This document shows, piece by piece, positions 52,921 to 62,018 of a DNA stretch of 64,000 nucleotides. The stretch spans positions 146,337-210,336 of the forward strand of contig CACNSR010000001.1 in assembly GCA_902623175.1 (NCBI GenBank). The letters are read 5' to 3'. The notes below the pieces were generated by a model. It was not told where the DNA came from. It ran no database searches and saw only the letters and a list, made by a program, of their open reading frames with translations. Positions within the stretch are counted from its first letter, which is position 1; each line of letters begins with the position of its first letter. The DNA is from Halieaceae bacterium. Lineage in GTDB: Bacteria; Pseudomonadota; Gammaproteobacteria; Pseudomonadales; Halieaceae. The position numbers and the translations under genes were made by a program.

Positions 52921-53204
52921 AGGATCGTCTCAGTGCAAAGAACTGCCAGGCACACCAAATGAGAGGCAGGCTAAAGAAAAGTATGGCTTGCAGAAATTTG
53001 TACTCGCTGTAGTCCATGATTAAATATTAACGGGTTAAAGCACCGCAGAAAACGCCGAGTTTTTGGGTCATTAAGCCGCTCCGGGCTGCAAATCCAAAGG
53101 TGGATGACCACGTCACGTGGCAACGAGAACATAAGAAAAATGATTTGCGTCGGAAGCTTTGAGGTCATGTCTCAGGTCTACTAACACACCACTTCGATTT
53201 CAAG

Positions 53205-53243
53205 CTCTAATGCATTTGGGCGGTAACCATTACAGTAACAACC
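53205..53243 (+). repeat. Dispersed repeat A, copy 6 (diverged)
   Basis: CTCTAATGCATTTGGGCGG then TAACCATTACAGTAACAACC, a few substitutions from the core; same orientation as the others. Confidence 0.7.
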
Positions 53244-53313
53244 AATCTTTAATGAGGCTCATTGTTAGCTCTTCGTTGCTATTGCACCGTGCTGTCAGGC
53301 TGGTGCGAGACAA

Positions 53314-53628
53314 CTACTGAGCTGAGTCGTAGTTGTTTTGCCCCTGTTTGGCCGACATCCAAGTCTCGTCTGAAATGACTTGAGAAATATTCGCTAAGTC
53401 AAAAATAGCCTTGTTGGTCGATCCGCTTGGGCTACTACCGGGCCCCCAATGGCCAGGACTTGCCTCGATTAGGAAGCCAATTGTATTGGCATCGCACCAA
53501 AAAAAACGAGCATCAGATACACCACTCTCGGATTTTGCTTGTCGACACAACGTTAGTGCTCGCTCACCGAATGTCTCTCTATCACTACCTTGATTGACAC
53601 GCCATTTGCTCACGAAGATGTTGTCCAT
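53314..53628 (-). CDS. Hypothetical protein (104 aa)
   Basis: A short soluble protein starting at the ATG at 53628. It contains VSKWRVNQGSDRETFGERAL and SDARFFWCDANTIGFLIEAS; the strand-helix pattern would suit a dimeric alpha/beta-barrel (ABM/EthD-like) fold, but I cannot confirm that. It is 75 bases downstream of the P450 gene on the same strand and could be its partner. Confidence 0.6.
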   Translation of the reverse strand: MDNIFVSKWRVNQGSDRETFGERALTLCRQAKSESGVSDARFFWCDANTIGFLIEASPGHWGPGSSPSGSTNKAIFDLANISQVISDETWMSAKQGQNNYDSAQ

Positions 53629-53703
53629 TGCTTTATTCGCTATCTGAATTTACCTTAGGGATACATTACCAGTGCGATTTAATCTAATCGACCCCTGTTT
53701 TAA

Positions 53704-54993
53704 TTAGGTCAGCTTCACAGTGAGTGATTTCAAACCGTGCATCACGTAACTGTGCAGAACCGACAAATCCTGAGACTCAGTAAGCACGACCTGCTGCGTT
53801 TGAGCTAGCAGCTGCGTCAGTACGCTATGTGCAACTTCTCTCGCAAGATTGGCGCCTATACATACATGCGGACCACTACCAAAGCTTAAATGATCTCGGG
53901 CATTGACCCTTTCAAAATTGACTTCATCGGGGTAGGAAAATACATCATGATCTCGATTGGCCGATCCGTAGAGCAGCCACACCATACTGCCTTGGGGTAT
54001 TTTAATGTCACCCAACTCAGCGTCAGCCGTGGTGACTCGAAACATCCCTTGCACTGGTGGTTCCAGGCGCAGTATCTCCTCGGCAAACGGGCGAATTGCC
54101 TCGGGTGAATTCCGCAGTTTATTTTGAAGCGACTCATCTTGCGCCATGGCAAGCGTTGCAAAGCCAATCAGTTTGGTCGTGGTATCTGCACCTGCACCAA
54201 TCAGCTGTGAACAGAAACCAACTTTTTCTGACAAGGTTAGGGGTGCATCTACGTCAGACTCCGCGGTAGCAATGGCTGATAGGAGATCTTGGCGAGGGCT
54301 TTGCTCTCGGGACATTATCTCAGCTTCAAAAAATGACCAGAATTCCATTTGATCCTGAATAATTCTTTTAATTTTCTCACGGGCCATTTTCGAGCCAATT
54401 GAAGCGTTGATGGCCTCGGCCCAGCGATGGAAGTCGGCTGCGTGGTCTCTCGACACACCCAATAATGTGGCTAAGCAATGGATGGGCACAGGCACAGCTA
54501 GAGCTTCGTTGAAGTCGATGTCGGCGTTACGCTTGATGCCGGCGACCGCGTTTCGAGCGATGAGATTGATTTCGCTCTTTATGCTGTCTATCGCGGAACG
54601 TCTCAAGGCAGCGTTAAGCAGGCGTCGGTGGCGCGTGTGTTCTGGTGGATCGGCAGTAAAAAGCACGCTGCCGCGATTCAGGACTACGTGCGCTCTGGCG
54701 GCGGCTTCCTCTGGGAAGTCCTGCAGAACCTCAGCAATAGCCTCGGCAGCCAGCGCCGAAGAGGGGCCTAAAGGATTCTGGCTAGAAAACAGCACTGGTC
54801 GGCGATTCACCAACTTAATCATATCGTGTCGGGTCACGACATAGATATCTTGGTCTTCTAGATATACTACTGGTCCTCTCTCACGCCATTGTCGATATAG
54901 ATCGTAGGGCGAACGCAGCTGGTGCTGGTCAAGGGCAAATAGCCGTTGCTGACAAACCTCCAGAGCCATAGTCCCATCGTTCTGTTGTGTCAT
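53704..54993 (-). CDS. Cytochrome P450
   Basis: A 429-aa bacterial soluble P450. The heme-binding loop is LSFGSGPHVCIGANLAREVA with the proximal Cys, the I-helix oxygen-binding motif is LIGAGADTTTKLIG, and the ExxR motif is EEILRLEPPVQGM. It hydroxylates a small hydrophobic substrate using electrons from ferredoxin and reductase not present here. Length is normal. It begins 38 bases from repeat A7 and is followed by a small hypothetical gene. Confidence 0.93.
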   Translation of the reverse strand: MTQQNDGTMALEVCQQRLFALDQHQLRSPYDLYRQWRERGPVVYLEDQDIYVVTRHDMIKLVNRRPVLFSSQNPLGPSSALAAEAIAEVLQDFPEEAAARAHVVLNRGSVLFTADPPEHTRHRRLLNAALRRSAIDSIKSEINLIARNAVAGIKRNADIDFNEALAVPVPIHCLATLLGVSRDHAADFHRWAEAINASIGSKMAREKIKRIIQDQMEFWSFFEAEIMSREQSPRQDLLSAIATAESDVDAPLTLSEKVGFCSQLIGAGADTTTKLIGFATLAMAQDESLQNKLRNSPEAIRPFAEEILRLEPPVQGMFRVTTADAELGDIKIPQGSMVWLLYGSANRDHDVFSYPDEVNFERVNARDHLSFGSGPHVCIGANLAREVAHSVLTQLLAQTQQVVLTESQDLSVLHSYVMHGLKSLTVKLT

Positions 54994-55030
54994 CGTCGCG
55001 TTCCGCTCGCAGTAGCGACTGATTTTATTC

Positions 55031-55100
55031 CCTAATGTATCTGGGCGGTAACAATCACAGTCACAATGGCGGTTAGCCCCCCCCCCGGGGGGGGGGAGGG
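55031..55100 (+). repeat. Dispersed repeat A, copy 7 (long form with C10G10 tract)
   Basis: Core CCTAATGTATCTGGGCGG, then TAACAATCACAGTCACAATG, GCGGTTAG and a perfect C10G10 palindrome at 55077-55096. It lies 38 bases upstream of the minus-strand P450 start. Confidence 0.85.
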
Positions 55101-55301
55101 TGTATTTAGTCGGGTGGTGGTGCAGGGCAGCTTACTGGTTCTATCCTCTCGGGCAACTTTGAATGCTGAGAAACAGGGAAATCCGGCCCAGAAAATAAAG
55201 ATTAGCAGAATCAGTTAGTTAAAGATTTTGAGCAAAAGCAACCGCTTTGTAGTGTTGACCAATTGACCTTAAGACTCAATATAGATAGCGATAAGCGGAT
55301 T

Positions 55302-55316
55302 CCGTCCGCTCCGCCA
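55302..55316 (+). repeat. Putative att site (right): duplicate of tRNA-Asp 3' end
   Basis: Exact 15-base copy of tRNA-Asp 45140-45154 in the same orientation; the rest of the tRNA is absent. It lies 10.1 kb from the tRNA in the 55101-55608 gap, which holds no supported gene. It may mark the far end of one integrated element, or an internal junction if elements are stacked, since repeat A continues beyond it. Confidence 0.6.
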
Positions 55317-55608
55317 TGTCCTTATTTCACTGTATTCAAAGATGTTGCGTTACGCCGAGTAATCCAGCATTTACGCGGCTTGATCTATGTCCCGTGATGT
55401 ATATCTGTCAGCGATTTGTCTAGATTATCGAAACTCAGCCTCCATACCGCTCCAGTGTCCCGTCCGTACAAACATCGCATACAGCGATAGGTGCTTCTCG
55501 CGTGACAGGTCTGCGGTGCCATTTGAACCAACAGCATTAGGAGCCTGCGCTCACAACGACACCTGCGCCAACATCGCCAACAAGTCCCATATGTAAGAGG
55601 AGTTTCTA

Positions 55609-56049
55609 ATGAATATGAGCCAAGTAGTCACGTTTGAGATACCGAAAGTGCCGGCACCCTTCGCCACTTTTTTGCTTCGGATACCTCTAGCACTTATGTT
55701 TTTCCAACAAGGGCTGAACAAGCTTCCCGTCAACGGCGCCGTCGCAGATGCAATGGGTGTCCCTTATATTGTTTGGTGGTTTGCTGCTTACGGGGAGATA
55801 GGGTCAGCCATTGGCCTTATAGTTGGGGGAGCGGTAGGCATCGTGGTTACCACAGGGATACTAAGTAACCTAGCTGACTTACTCACGCGTTTCAGTGGCA
55901 TCACCATGACGTGCGTTGTCACAGGGGTAATTTGGCTGGCACTTCCGGGTAGCCTCATGGACGTTATTCTTAAAGATTACCTGCACCTCAGCCTCTATGT
56001 GGGTGGCTTGTACTTCGCTCTGCGAGGGAACACGAAGTACGGCATCTGA
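55609..56049 (+). CDS. DoxX-family membrane protein
   Basis: A 146-aa four-helix membrane protein with LLRIPLALMFFQQGLNKLPV at the start, WWFAAYGEIGSAIGLIVGG in the middle and LSLYVGGLYFALRG at the end, matching the DoxX/DoxD-like family. Members are linked to thiosulfate/quinone or redox stress functions but often lack known activity. GAGGAG precedes the ATG. It follows the att duplicate by about 290 bases. Confidence 0.83.
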   Translation: MNMSQVVTFEIPKVPAPFATFLLRIPLALMFFQQGLNKLPVNGAVADAMGVPYIVWWFAAYGEIGSAIGLIVGGAVGIVVTTGILSNLADLLTRFSGITMTCVVTGVIWLALPGSLMDVILKDYLHLSLYVGGLYFALRGNTKYGI

Positions 56050-56795
56050 CGGAGCGCGCCAGATACGGCAAGAGGGGGAATCTGTCCTCCTCAAACCTGC
56101 ATGATGTATCCCTAAAGGTGGTTGATATTACGGGTGGTCAGATTAAAAACCGGTCATCCACGTTTCATTTCCGCTTTAGGTGAAGACAAAACTTTTTTAG
56201 GAGCAATTTTTCCTTGCCTACAGAAGAATTTTTGCCTGCACTTGGTGTACTGCTAGTAACCGCTTCCTTCTGGCCGTGGGAACGGTATTAAGGCTACAGA
56301 GATTGGATACAAGGCAGGGACAAAGCGCAGGAACTGCGCTAGAAAATTGCAAGTCATGACCTTGCTTTAGGGTCTGCCGGGACCAAACATGAAGATCGTC
56401 GGTACAGCAGTCATCAGCGCTTTCGGGCTGGGGTTGTCTGCGCGGCAACCATCACAATCATAACGACACTTATCCCCCACCCCCTCCGGGTCCGGGGGGG
56501 TGCTCTAGTGACAAATAAAGGCCGACTAAAAAGCTTCGATGCTATGGCTCACCTCCATCTGCCTCGTTTGAAAACAAAAGAGACACACCTTTTTCTGAAT
56601 CAATGTTGTACTGCGCAACTGCACAACGCAGCAACTTTGCCACTCTGGGAATACTTTGTATGGCTACCTCCGACTAATACTATTTTCTCGCTTTAACGTC
56701 ACCAAAGTTTTGGAATTTTGTGAGGTCCGCTCGATCTGTGTGACGTGACATATTGAACCTGAGCATGGTCACTTCAACAGCTGTGAAAAGAATGA
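56050..56795. other. 746-base gap without supported gene
   Basis: It holds a diverged repeat A (56434) and possibly another remnant near 56121-56147 (CGGGTGGTCAGATT). Short frames at 56218-56448 and 56508-56696 lack ribosome-binding sites and recognisable families. Confidence 0.5.
56434..56516 (+). repeat. Dispersed repeat A, copy 8 (diverged 5' end, long form)
   Basis: Diverged TTGTCTGCGCGGCAACC, then ATCACAATCATAACGACA, a C-rich/G-rich hairpin, and GTGCTCTAGTGACAAA, which parallels the end of copy 4. Confidence 0.7.
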
Positions 56796-58478
56796 TTACT
56801 TCGAGTGGTATTTTGGGTTCACCGGTTTCATGAGGGCGTTGCTGACTAGCGCGATCATTAAAAGGCTGGCCATTAAATACATGGTTGAATTGTAGATGGT
56901 GCTGGTTGGGTCCACAGTGTTTAAGGGAGCGATCTCAAGAAGATTGGAAATGGTTACAGTTTTTTGGTCGACTAACAGCTCTAATTGAGAAAGTGGAGCT
57001 CCGAACTTACTCTCAAATTTAGTAGGGTCAACGCTGCTAGCCAATTTACGGATCGCCTCACTCACAGAACTTTGGCGCAAAGAGGTGATTGCCAATGGTC
57101 CCAGCACGCCTGCAATCGCCCAAGCGGTCAAAAGCCGCCCATGTATAGCCCCCACATGCCTAGTGCCGAATACATCCGCCAAATAGGCGGGGATAGTAGC
57201 AAAAGCCCCACCATACATTGTGAAAATAATCATTGTCGCTGCGTAGAAATAGATTAGAAAAGTGATCGATGGGTTTACTGTCATCTGTTGCGCTGTGATG
57301 GGAATCGACAAGTAAAGCAGTATGCCAATCAGAAAAAAGCACCAGTATGTTGTCTTCCTGCCAATTAAGTCAGAGGCGCTTGCCCATATGAATCTTCCTG
57401 TCATATTGAATACGCCAATCATGACTACGTATGTGGCGGCAAAGCTAGCGTCAACAACGTTGGGCAGACTTGAGCCAAAAATTTCTGTGATCATGGTCTT
57501 TGCAACCCCAAGTACACCTATGCCAGCTGTGACGTTTAAACAAAGCATTAGCCACAGCTGATAAAACTGGGGGGTTCTCACTGCATCGGTCATAAGAACG
57601 TCCGCTGAGGAAATCATTTCCTTGTTCTTTTTACCGAGCGCCGCCACTGGTTTTGGTGGTTTCCAGTCGGTTGCTGGCACCCGATACGAAAAAGCTGCTA
57701 CCAACATTACAGCCGCGTACACTAATCCCAACACAGCGAAGGTTTCAGCGGCCCCCGTAGCGCCCGAGTTCACCACATAGACGCCCTCTAACCCGGCTGT
57801 CGTTATATCGCTCACACCTTGCGCGCTCCAGATTACAACCTCTACCTTCTCTCCATGCACATCAGCGAACCGCCTGCCATTGCTTGTGACTAAATTTACT
57901 TGTGAAACAGAACCCAAAAAATCTGGTTGCCTATAAAACGTTTCCAGCAGTTTTGCTTTAATGGGTGCGCCAATAATTGCACCCCCACCAAATCCCATAA
58001 TTGCGAGGCCCGAGGCCATGCCGCGACGATCCGGAAACCACCGAATCAGAGTGCTAACAGGCGAAACGTAGCCTAAACCAAGTCCGCAACCTCCGATTAC
58101 TCCGTACCCGCAGTAAATTAACCAGAGCTGGTGTGTGTAAATGCCGACCGAACCAATTACGTAGCCACCACCCCAACAACAAGCAGCTAACACACCGACT
58201 TTGCGAGGACCTACTTCTTCCAGCCACTTCCCGGCTACAGCTGCCGCAAGGCCCAAAAAAACAATAGCGACTGTAAAAATCCAAACTACTTGGCTTAGGG
58301 TCCAATCATCGCCTGATGGGGCAACTACACCTCTTATCTTAGTGAGAGCTGGATTAAAAATGCTCCACGCATAGACGGATCCAATGCACATGTGAATCGC
58401 TATTGACGCGACTGGAACGCGCCAACGATTATATCCAGGCGGCGCTTCTATTCTTTGCTTTGAAAAAAGTCCGTGCAT
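56796..58478 (-). CDS. OFA-family MFS transporter (oxalate/formate antiporter-like), long form
   Basis: A 560-aa major facilitator. The N-terminus NRWRVPVASIAIHMCIGSVY followed by AWSIFNPAL is typical of the oxalate:formate antiporter family, as are GYGVIGGCGLGLGYVSPVST and WFPDRRGMASGLAIMGFGGG. It is about 130 residues longer than usual, with an added hydrophilic loop of roughly 60 residues after helix 6 (around VTSNGRRFADVHGEKVEVV) and a long segment before the last helix. It may exchange small carboxylates. It is a single minus-strand gene between repeats A8 and A9. Confidence 0.87.
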   Translation of the reverse strand: MHGLFSKQRIEAPPGYNRWRVPVASIAIHMCIGSVYAWSIFNPALTKIRGVVAPSGDDWTLSQVVWIFTVAIVFLGLAAAVAGKWLEEVGPRKVGVLAACCWGGGYVIGSVGIYTHQLWLIYCGYGVIGGCGLGLGYVSPVSTLIRWFPDRRGMASGLAIMGFGGGAIIGAPIKAKLLETFYRQPDFLGSVSQVNLVTSNGRRFADVHGEKVEVVIWSAQGVSDITTAGLEGVYVVNSGATGAAETFAVLGLVYAAVMLVAAFSYRVPATDWKPPKPVAALGKKNKEMISSADVLMTDAVRTPQFYQLWLMLCLNVTAGIGVLGVAKTMITEIFGSSLPNVVDASFAATYVVMIGVFNMTGRFIWASASDLIGRKTTYWCFFLIGILLYLSIPITAQQMTVNPSITFLIYFYAATMIIFTMYGGAFATIPAYLADVFGTRHVGAIHGRLLTAWAIAGVLGPLAITSLRQSSVSEAIRKLASSVDPTKFESKFGAPLSQLELLVDQKTVTISNLLEIAPLNTVDPTSTIYNSTMYLMASLLMIALVSNALMKPVNPKYHSK

Positions 58479-58638
58479 AATTCCCAGGCTAGGGGGTTCT
58501 GTGTGTTGTCTAGAACTTGAGCGACGTCATCTAGACGAAGCTGGCAGTAGGGTGGTTTGGCTGCATTACGCCAACCCTACGGTACTAGGCTTAATTTCGT
58601 AAAAGCAAGAGGCAGAAATGGATGATTTGAACGTCATT

Positions 58639-58687
58639 CCCTAATGTATCTGGGCGGTAACTACCACCATCATAATAGCGGTAGGCT
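58639..58687 (+). repeat. Dispersed repeat A, copy 9
   Basis: Core CCTAATGTATCTGGGCGG, then TAACTACCACCATCATAATA and GCGGTAGGC. It lies 161 bases from the OFA transporter start and 75 bases before the BLUF gene. Confidence 0.85.
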
Positions 58688-58761
58688 TTCTCCCGACCCT
58701 TACAGTATTCAACTTGAGCGCCCCTCTTTTTTTTAAGGGACGTACGGTCTAGTGTTAGTAA

Positions 58762-59232
58762 ATGAAAAACGTTGGTACAGGAAAAGAATATGATGAGCCA
58801 GCTGAGACGCTTGAGGAGCGTTTGCTATTCAATCTAGTCTACGCGAGCACTGTTGCCGATGGGGTATCAAGCGCTGACGTCGACGATATTGTCAGTGCTT
58901 CCCATCGTAACAATTCTTTAGTGGGCATTACTGGGATTTTGGTTTTAGGTAGTGGCATATTCTTTCAATGGATCGAAGGCCCAAAAGAAGAAGTAATGAG
59001 CTTAGTGAAGCTCATAGAGACAGATCGCAGACATGAGTTAATGACAGTACTAAGCACCGATGAGGAGATCCGCGAGCGTATTTTCCCATCTTGGGATATG
59101 GAGCTTGTTGATGCTGATCACATCCAAGAGGTGCTGCAAGACGCCCTTCAAACTGCAAGAGACGATAGAAGTATCGCTGCCCTGCAACTCCTACTCCAAA
59201 AGGTCTCGCAAAACATCAATACCACCCCCTAA
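58762..59232 (+). CDS. BLUF-domain blue-light photoreceptor
   Basis: A 156-aa protein made of one BLUF (FAD-based blue-light sensing) domain with a short N-terminal extension and a C-terminal helical cap. Key residues are all visible: the flavin-contacting Tyr in LLFNLVYAST, Asn in ASHRNNSLVGITG, Gln in IFFQWIEGPKEEV, and Trp plus Met in IFPSWDMELVD. Short BLUF proteins act through a partner such as a PilZ, cyclase or regulator; none is adjacent, though a cyclic-nucleotide-binding protein lies 4 kb away. The stop codon TAA belongs to repeat A copy 10. Confidence 0.9.
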   Translation: MKNVGTGKEYDEPAETLEERLLFNLVYASTVADGVSSADVDDIVSASHRNNSLVGITGILVLGSGIFFQWIEGPKEEVMSLVKLIETDRRHELMTVLSTDEEIRERIFPSWDMELVDADHIQEVLQDALQTARDDRSIAALQLLLQKVSQNINTTP

Positions 59233-59250
59233 TGTATCTGGGGGGAAAAT
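59228..59250 (+). repeat. Dispersed repeat A, copy 10 (truncated)
   Basis: CCTAATGTATCTGGGG, then a diverged, short end. Its TAA is the stop codon of the BLUF gene. Confidence 0.75.
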
Positions 59251-59306
59251 CACCCCCTCCTGAAATTTGTTAGCCATGTGAGTGGCGGAGCAAGTCTTTC
59301 TCAGCC

Positions 59307-59486
59307 CTAGCTACCCTCTCCCGCCTTTAAAGCTTCAATCTTCTCGCGAACCGCCTGCGCCTCTGCGGTCAGAAAGGAGTAGGCACGCACGTCTCCATTG
59401 CGCTGGGCGTGAAATCCTTTTGTGAGGAGTGCCTTATGCTCTGCTTCCAATTTTTTCAAAGGCGACTTCTTAAACAAACCGAACAC
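59307..59486 (-). CDS. DUF6435-like small protein
   Basis: A 59-aa frame starting with GTG at 59486 behind AAGAGGTAACTG. It reads MFGLFKKSPLKKLEAEHKAL at the start, then GFHAQRNGDVRAYSFLTAEA and a helical end, matching the small gammaproteobacterial family with MFGLFKxxPxKKL and AQRNGD motifs. Function unknown. Like DUF2835 it is normally a core gene, and here it lies in the repeat-rich region. Confidence 0.75.
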   Translation of the reverse strand: MFGLFKKSPLKKLEAEHKALLTKGFHAQRNGDVRAYSFLTAEAQAVREKIEALKAGEGS

Positions 59487-59615
59487 CAGTTACCTCTTCT
59501 AGCTCACCCTAAAGTCTCAATACGTGGAGCATTGCCACTGTGGATCTGCATCCTGGACGGCCGTCACCCATAGCATCCTCACTCTGCTTGCTCCTGCTCT
59601 GACATAACCACTACC

Positions 59616-59674
59616 ATTAGCCTTTCACACCTGCACTGACATGACCTCTCATTGAGATAGTCCTGCGGCAAGCT
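59616..59674 (+). repeat. Dispersed repeat B, copy 3
   Basis: ATTAGCCTTTCACACCTGC, TGACATGACCTCTCA and TTGAGATAGTCCTGCGG as in the other two copies, with a partial extra copy (CTCTGACATAACCA) just before. No plus-strand gene follows; the 3' end of the broken FG-GAP gene lies 92 bases downstream. Confidence 0.75.
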
Positions 59675-59765
59675 AGGGTGAGGAGGGGCCTGAAATGGTT
59701 TCTTGCTTAGCGCATTCGGTCAAGCGGTTGTCATCCCAGGGCATTTCCGCAGTCTTTACAAGCTA

Positions 59766-61709
59766 CTAATCAACATATGCGGCTCTGTTCAATGTCTTTT
59801 TTGCTTTGAGCATGTAAAGCGTTGACTCACCGAAATCCTTTGCGGGGGCGCTATCTGTCACCACGAAAGTTACTAGATCGATGTGCGCGTTGTTGTCGAT
59901 GTCGATGGGAGCAGGTTGGTTCAAGCGACCATAAAGCCCCGTGATTCCATTGCCGGAAGACAAATCTCTCGGTTCTACCGCAGGAAATACGGTTGGTGGT
60001 ACGTCCGCAAAGTCACCAGACCCATCATTAAGCCAAATAGCAACACCAGCGCTTACGGGCGCGTACTCCGGTATCTGCCATCGGACGACTCTTTGGTCGA
60101 AAATGTCTACGCTGCCATCGCCATTAACGTCGAGCAAATATACGTACCCCTCGCCGTGATTGAACGATGCCCCCTCGCTATAAAAGCTTTGATCACCGAG
60201 TCTGGCATCTGTCTCATCACTAAAGTAGCCGTTGCCGTCATTTATGAGTACTTGAAGCTCCCTGCCAGCATAGTATGGGTCAGCTCGGGTTTGTCCTAAC
60301 ACAATATCTTGATCACCATCGCCGTCGATATCTGCCGCCGCAACATGGTTATGCTTCGTGTTCTCTAATCCGAACCTTCCTACAGGGAGATTTGAGGGCT
60401 CGCGCTTCTTGAGATCCGCAACTCCTCCGCTTAAGAACAGTAGGGATTAACTGCTTGGAACTGCACGATTAAGTAGCAAATCGCCTATGCCATCTCCATC
60501 AAAATCCGCTACGACGGAGGACATTGTCATTCCCGGTGCTGGTCCGACTAGGTCAGTAAGATTTAAAGGGACGGAAAAGTGACCGGCTCCATCGTTTTCA
60601 AAAAATTTATCTGCCATCCAGATATCAACATCCCCGTCGGCGTCAAGGTCGCCCGTCGCTAGGTCATGCGCTAAAACCATATTCGGCATGATCGCCCCGT
60701 TTTCTTGTCCTTGAATTCCGTCACTACCGTCGTGCGGCTTGTCATCGTCGCCACTTAAATAGATCAAGTACCGCTCTGGCACAAACTCTTCATAGTTGTG
60801 GGGCTCTCGTGAGTAAAGGCCCATGGCGCCGACCACAAAGTCATCTTTGCCGTCACCATTAAAATCCTCTACCGCGGTCCTGTACCCGAAGTGCATGCCT
60901 GCCGCCTCTCCGTCCGCGAAAATACTGTCTGAACGGTAAAGGCCGCCTGTCTTATTGTCGAGGAAAATGACTGGTCGGATCTTGTTTTTCTTTACATACC
61001 CACTGTTACCATATGGCACAACCAAAAGGTCTTGGAAGCCGTCATCATTAAAATCTCCGGTTGCATAGTTGCTAGGATTCAGCCAAGAGGCAGACGTACC
61101 GTCTCGACAATCGTCAATGGTGGGGTAACAAGTGACGGGGGGTATTTCATCCGTATAAAACTTGCCAAATCCATAATTTGAAATACTAAATTCTGGAGTA
61201 TCGTCCCTCTCATTGAGTATCGCTTTTCAAGCGAACTGAGCTTTCACGTGTAACTGGCTTTTTATCCCTAGCTTTTTCCAACCAATTGAAACATTGCAGG
61301 CCGAGCTGAGGTACTCGTCTGGCGTATTACAAATATCACCCGACCAGCCTGCAAATTGATAATCATCATCAGGCACAACTTGATAAGAGGTTCTCAGAAC
61401 ATCCGTCAGTTGGACTTCGCATTCCGATACGCATTCGAAACCGGTGCTCGGTTCAACAACTTTACCGCCAGCACCGACGGAAAAGACAAGTCGAAATTGC
61501 GGCTCAACCGGCACCGGCTCGCTGTGGCGAATTGCCAAGATCATCTCAAGCAAGTTGGAAAAGAGAGAGGGGGTCGCTCGCTTAGATGCTTGATTAGATG
61601 CGCGCGAATCATCAGGTTCGCGATATTCATCGATTCCCCAACTGTTTCCTTCATACGCAATCAGAAGGGTTCCCAGCACTAGGCCGCTGAATACACATTT
61701 TTGTTTCAT
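59766..61709 (-). pseudogene. Secreted FG-GAP/VCBS-repeat protein broken by two in-frame stop codons
   Basis: One 648-codon frame with TGA at 61227-61229 and TAA at 60447-60449; all three pieces are in the same frame and the protein sequence is continuous across both stops. The N-terminus has a signal peptide (MKQKCVFSGLVLGTLLIAYE). An InlB-B-like repeat domain follows (VFSVGAGGKVVEPSTGFEC, YQFAGWSGDICNTPDEYLSS). Then at least six calcium-binding FG-GAP-type repeats appear, such as GDFNDDGFQDLLVV, EDFNGDGKDDFVVGAMG, GDLDADGDVDIWM, ADFDGDGIGDLLL and ADIDGDGDQDIVLG, forming a beta-propeller. Intact relatives are large surface or secreted proteins. Both stops and the absence of a frameshift suggest recent decay. 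Confidence 0.8.
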
Positions 61710-61776
61710 GGCGATAACAGAAAAAGATGCCGAGCTTGCCCTGTGAGGCTAATAGCCTGTCGTTTCGGCTGCAACA

Positions 61777-61850
61777 GCTTTTTCCAAATCCAGCTTTTAA
61801 GTGTGTCAGCAGAACCATCTTTATGAGCGAAAGGCGTTTACGGGCCACCT
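61777..61850 (+). repeat. Dispersed repeat C, copy 2
   Basis: TCCAAATCCAGCTTTTAAG, GTGTGTCAGCAGAACC and GGCGTTTACGGG. Located between the FG-GAP pseudogene and the next gene; copy 3 lies on that gene's other side. Confidence 0.7.
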
Positions 61851-62018
61851 CCAGAATTACAGAAACAGGGTTTGGATGTTCCATCGATGATTTACACGGA
61901 ATTGATACCCAAATTTGCCGGCCACTGGCGCGGTTGAAGAACGATACCTCGAGAGTAGACTAGGGTGATCCCAGCAACCATGCTGGGTAACTTCATCGAT
62001 TTTTTGGAGGGAAGGAAA

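Larger units (their letters stand above)
52707..53313. other. Gap with diverged repeats; no supported gene
   Basis: Apart from two diverged repeat A copies (52893 and 53205), I see no convincing gene. A minus-strand frame at 52971-53168 (65 codons) has no ribosome-binding site, no recognisable family and odd composition, so it is not called. Confidence 0.5.

Noticed and set aside
52971..53168. Minus-strand 65-codon ORF
   Set aside because: No ribosome-binding site, no family, atypical composition, and it lies in a repeat-remnant gap.
56508..56696. Plus-strand 62-codon ORF after repeat A8
   Set aside because: It starts within the repeat's end and shows no recognisable domain or ribosome-binding site.
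59766..61709. Stop-codon recoding (Sec or Pyl) in the broken genes
   Set aside because: Three different stop codons are involved, there is no SECIS-like element that I can see, and the replaced residues are ordinary.
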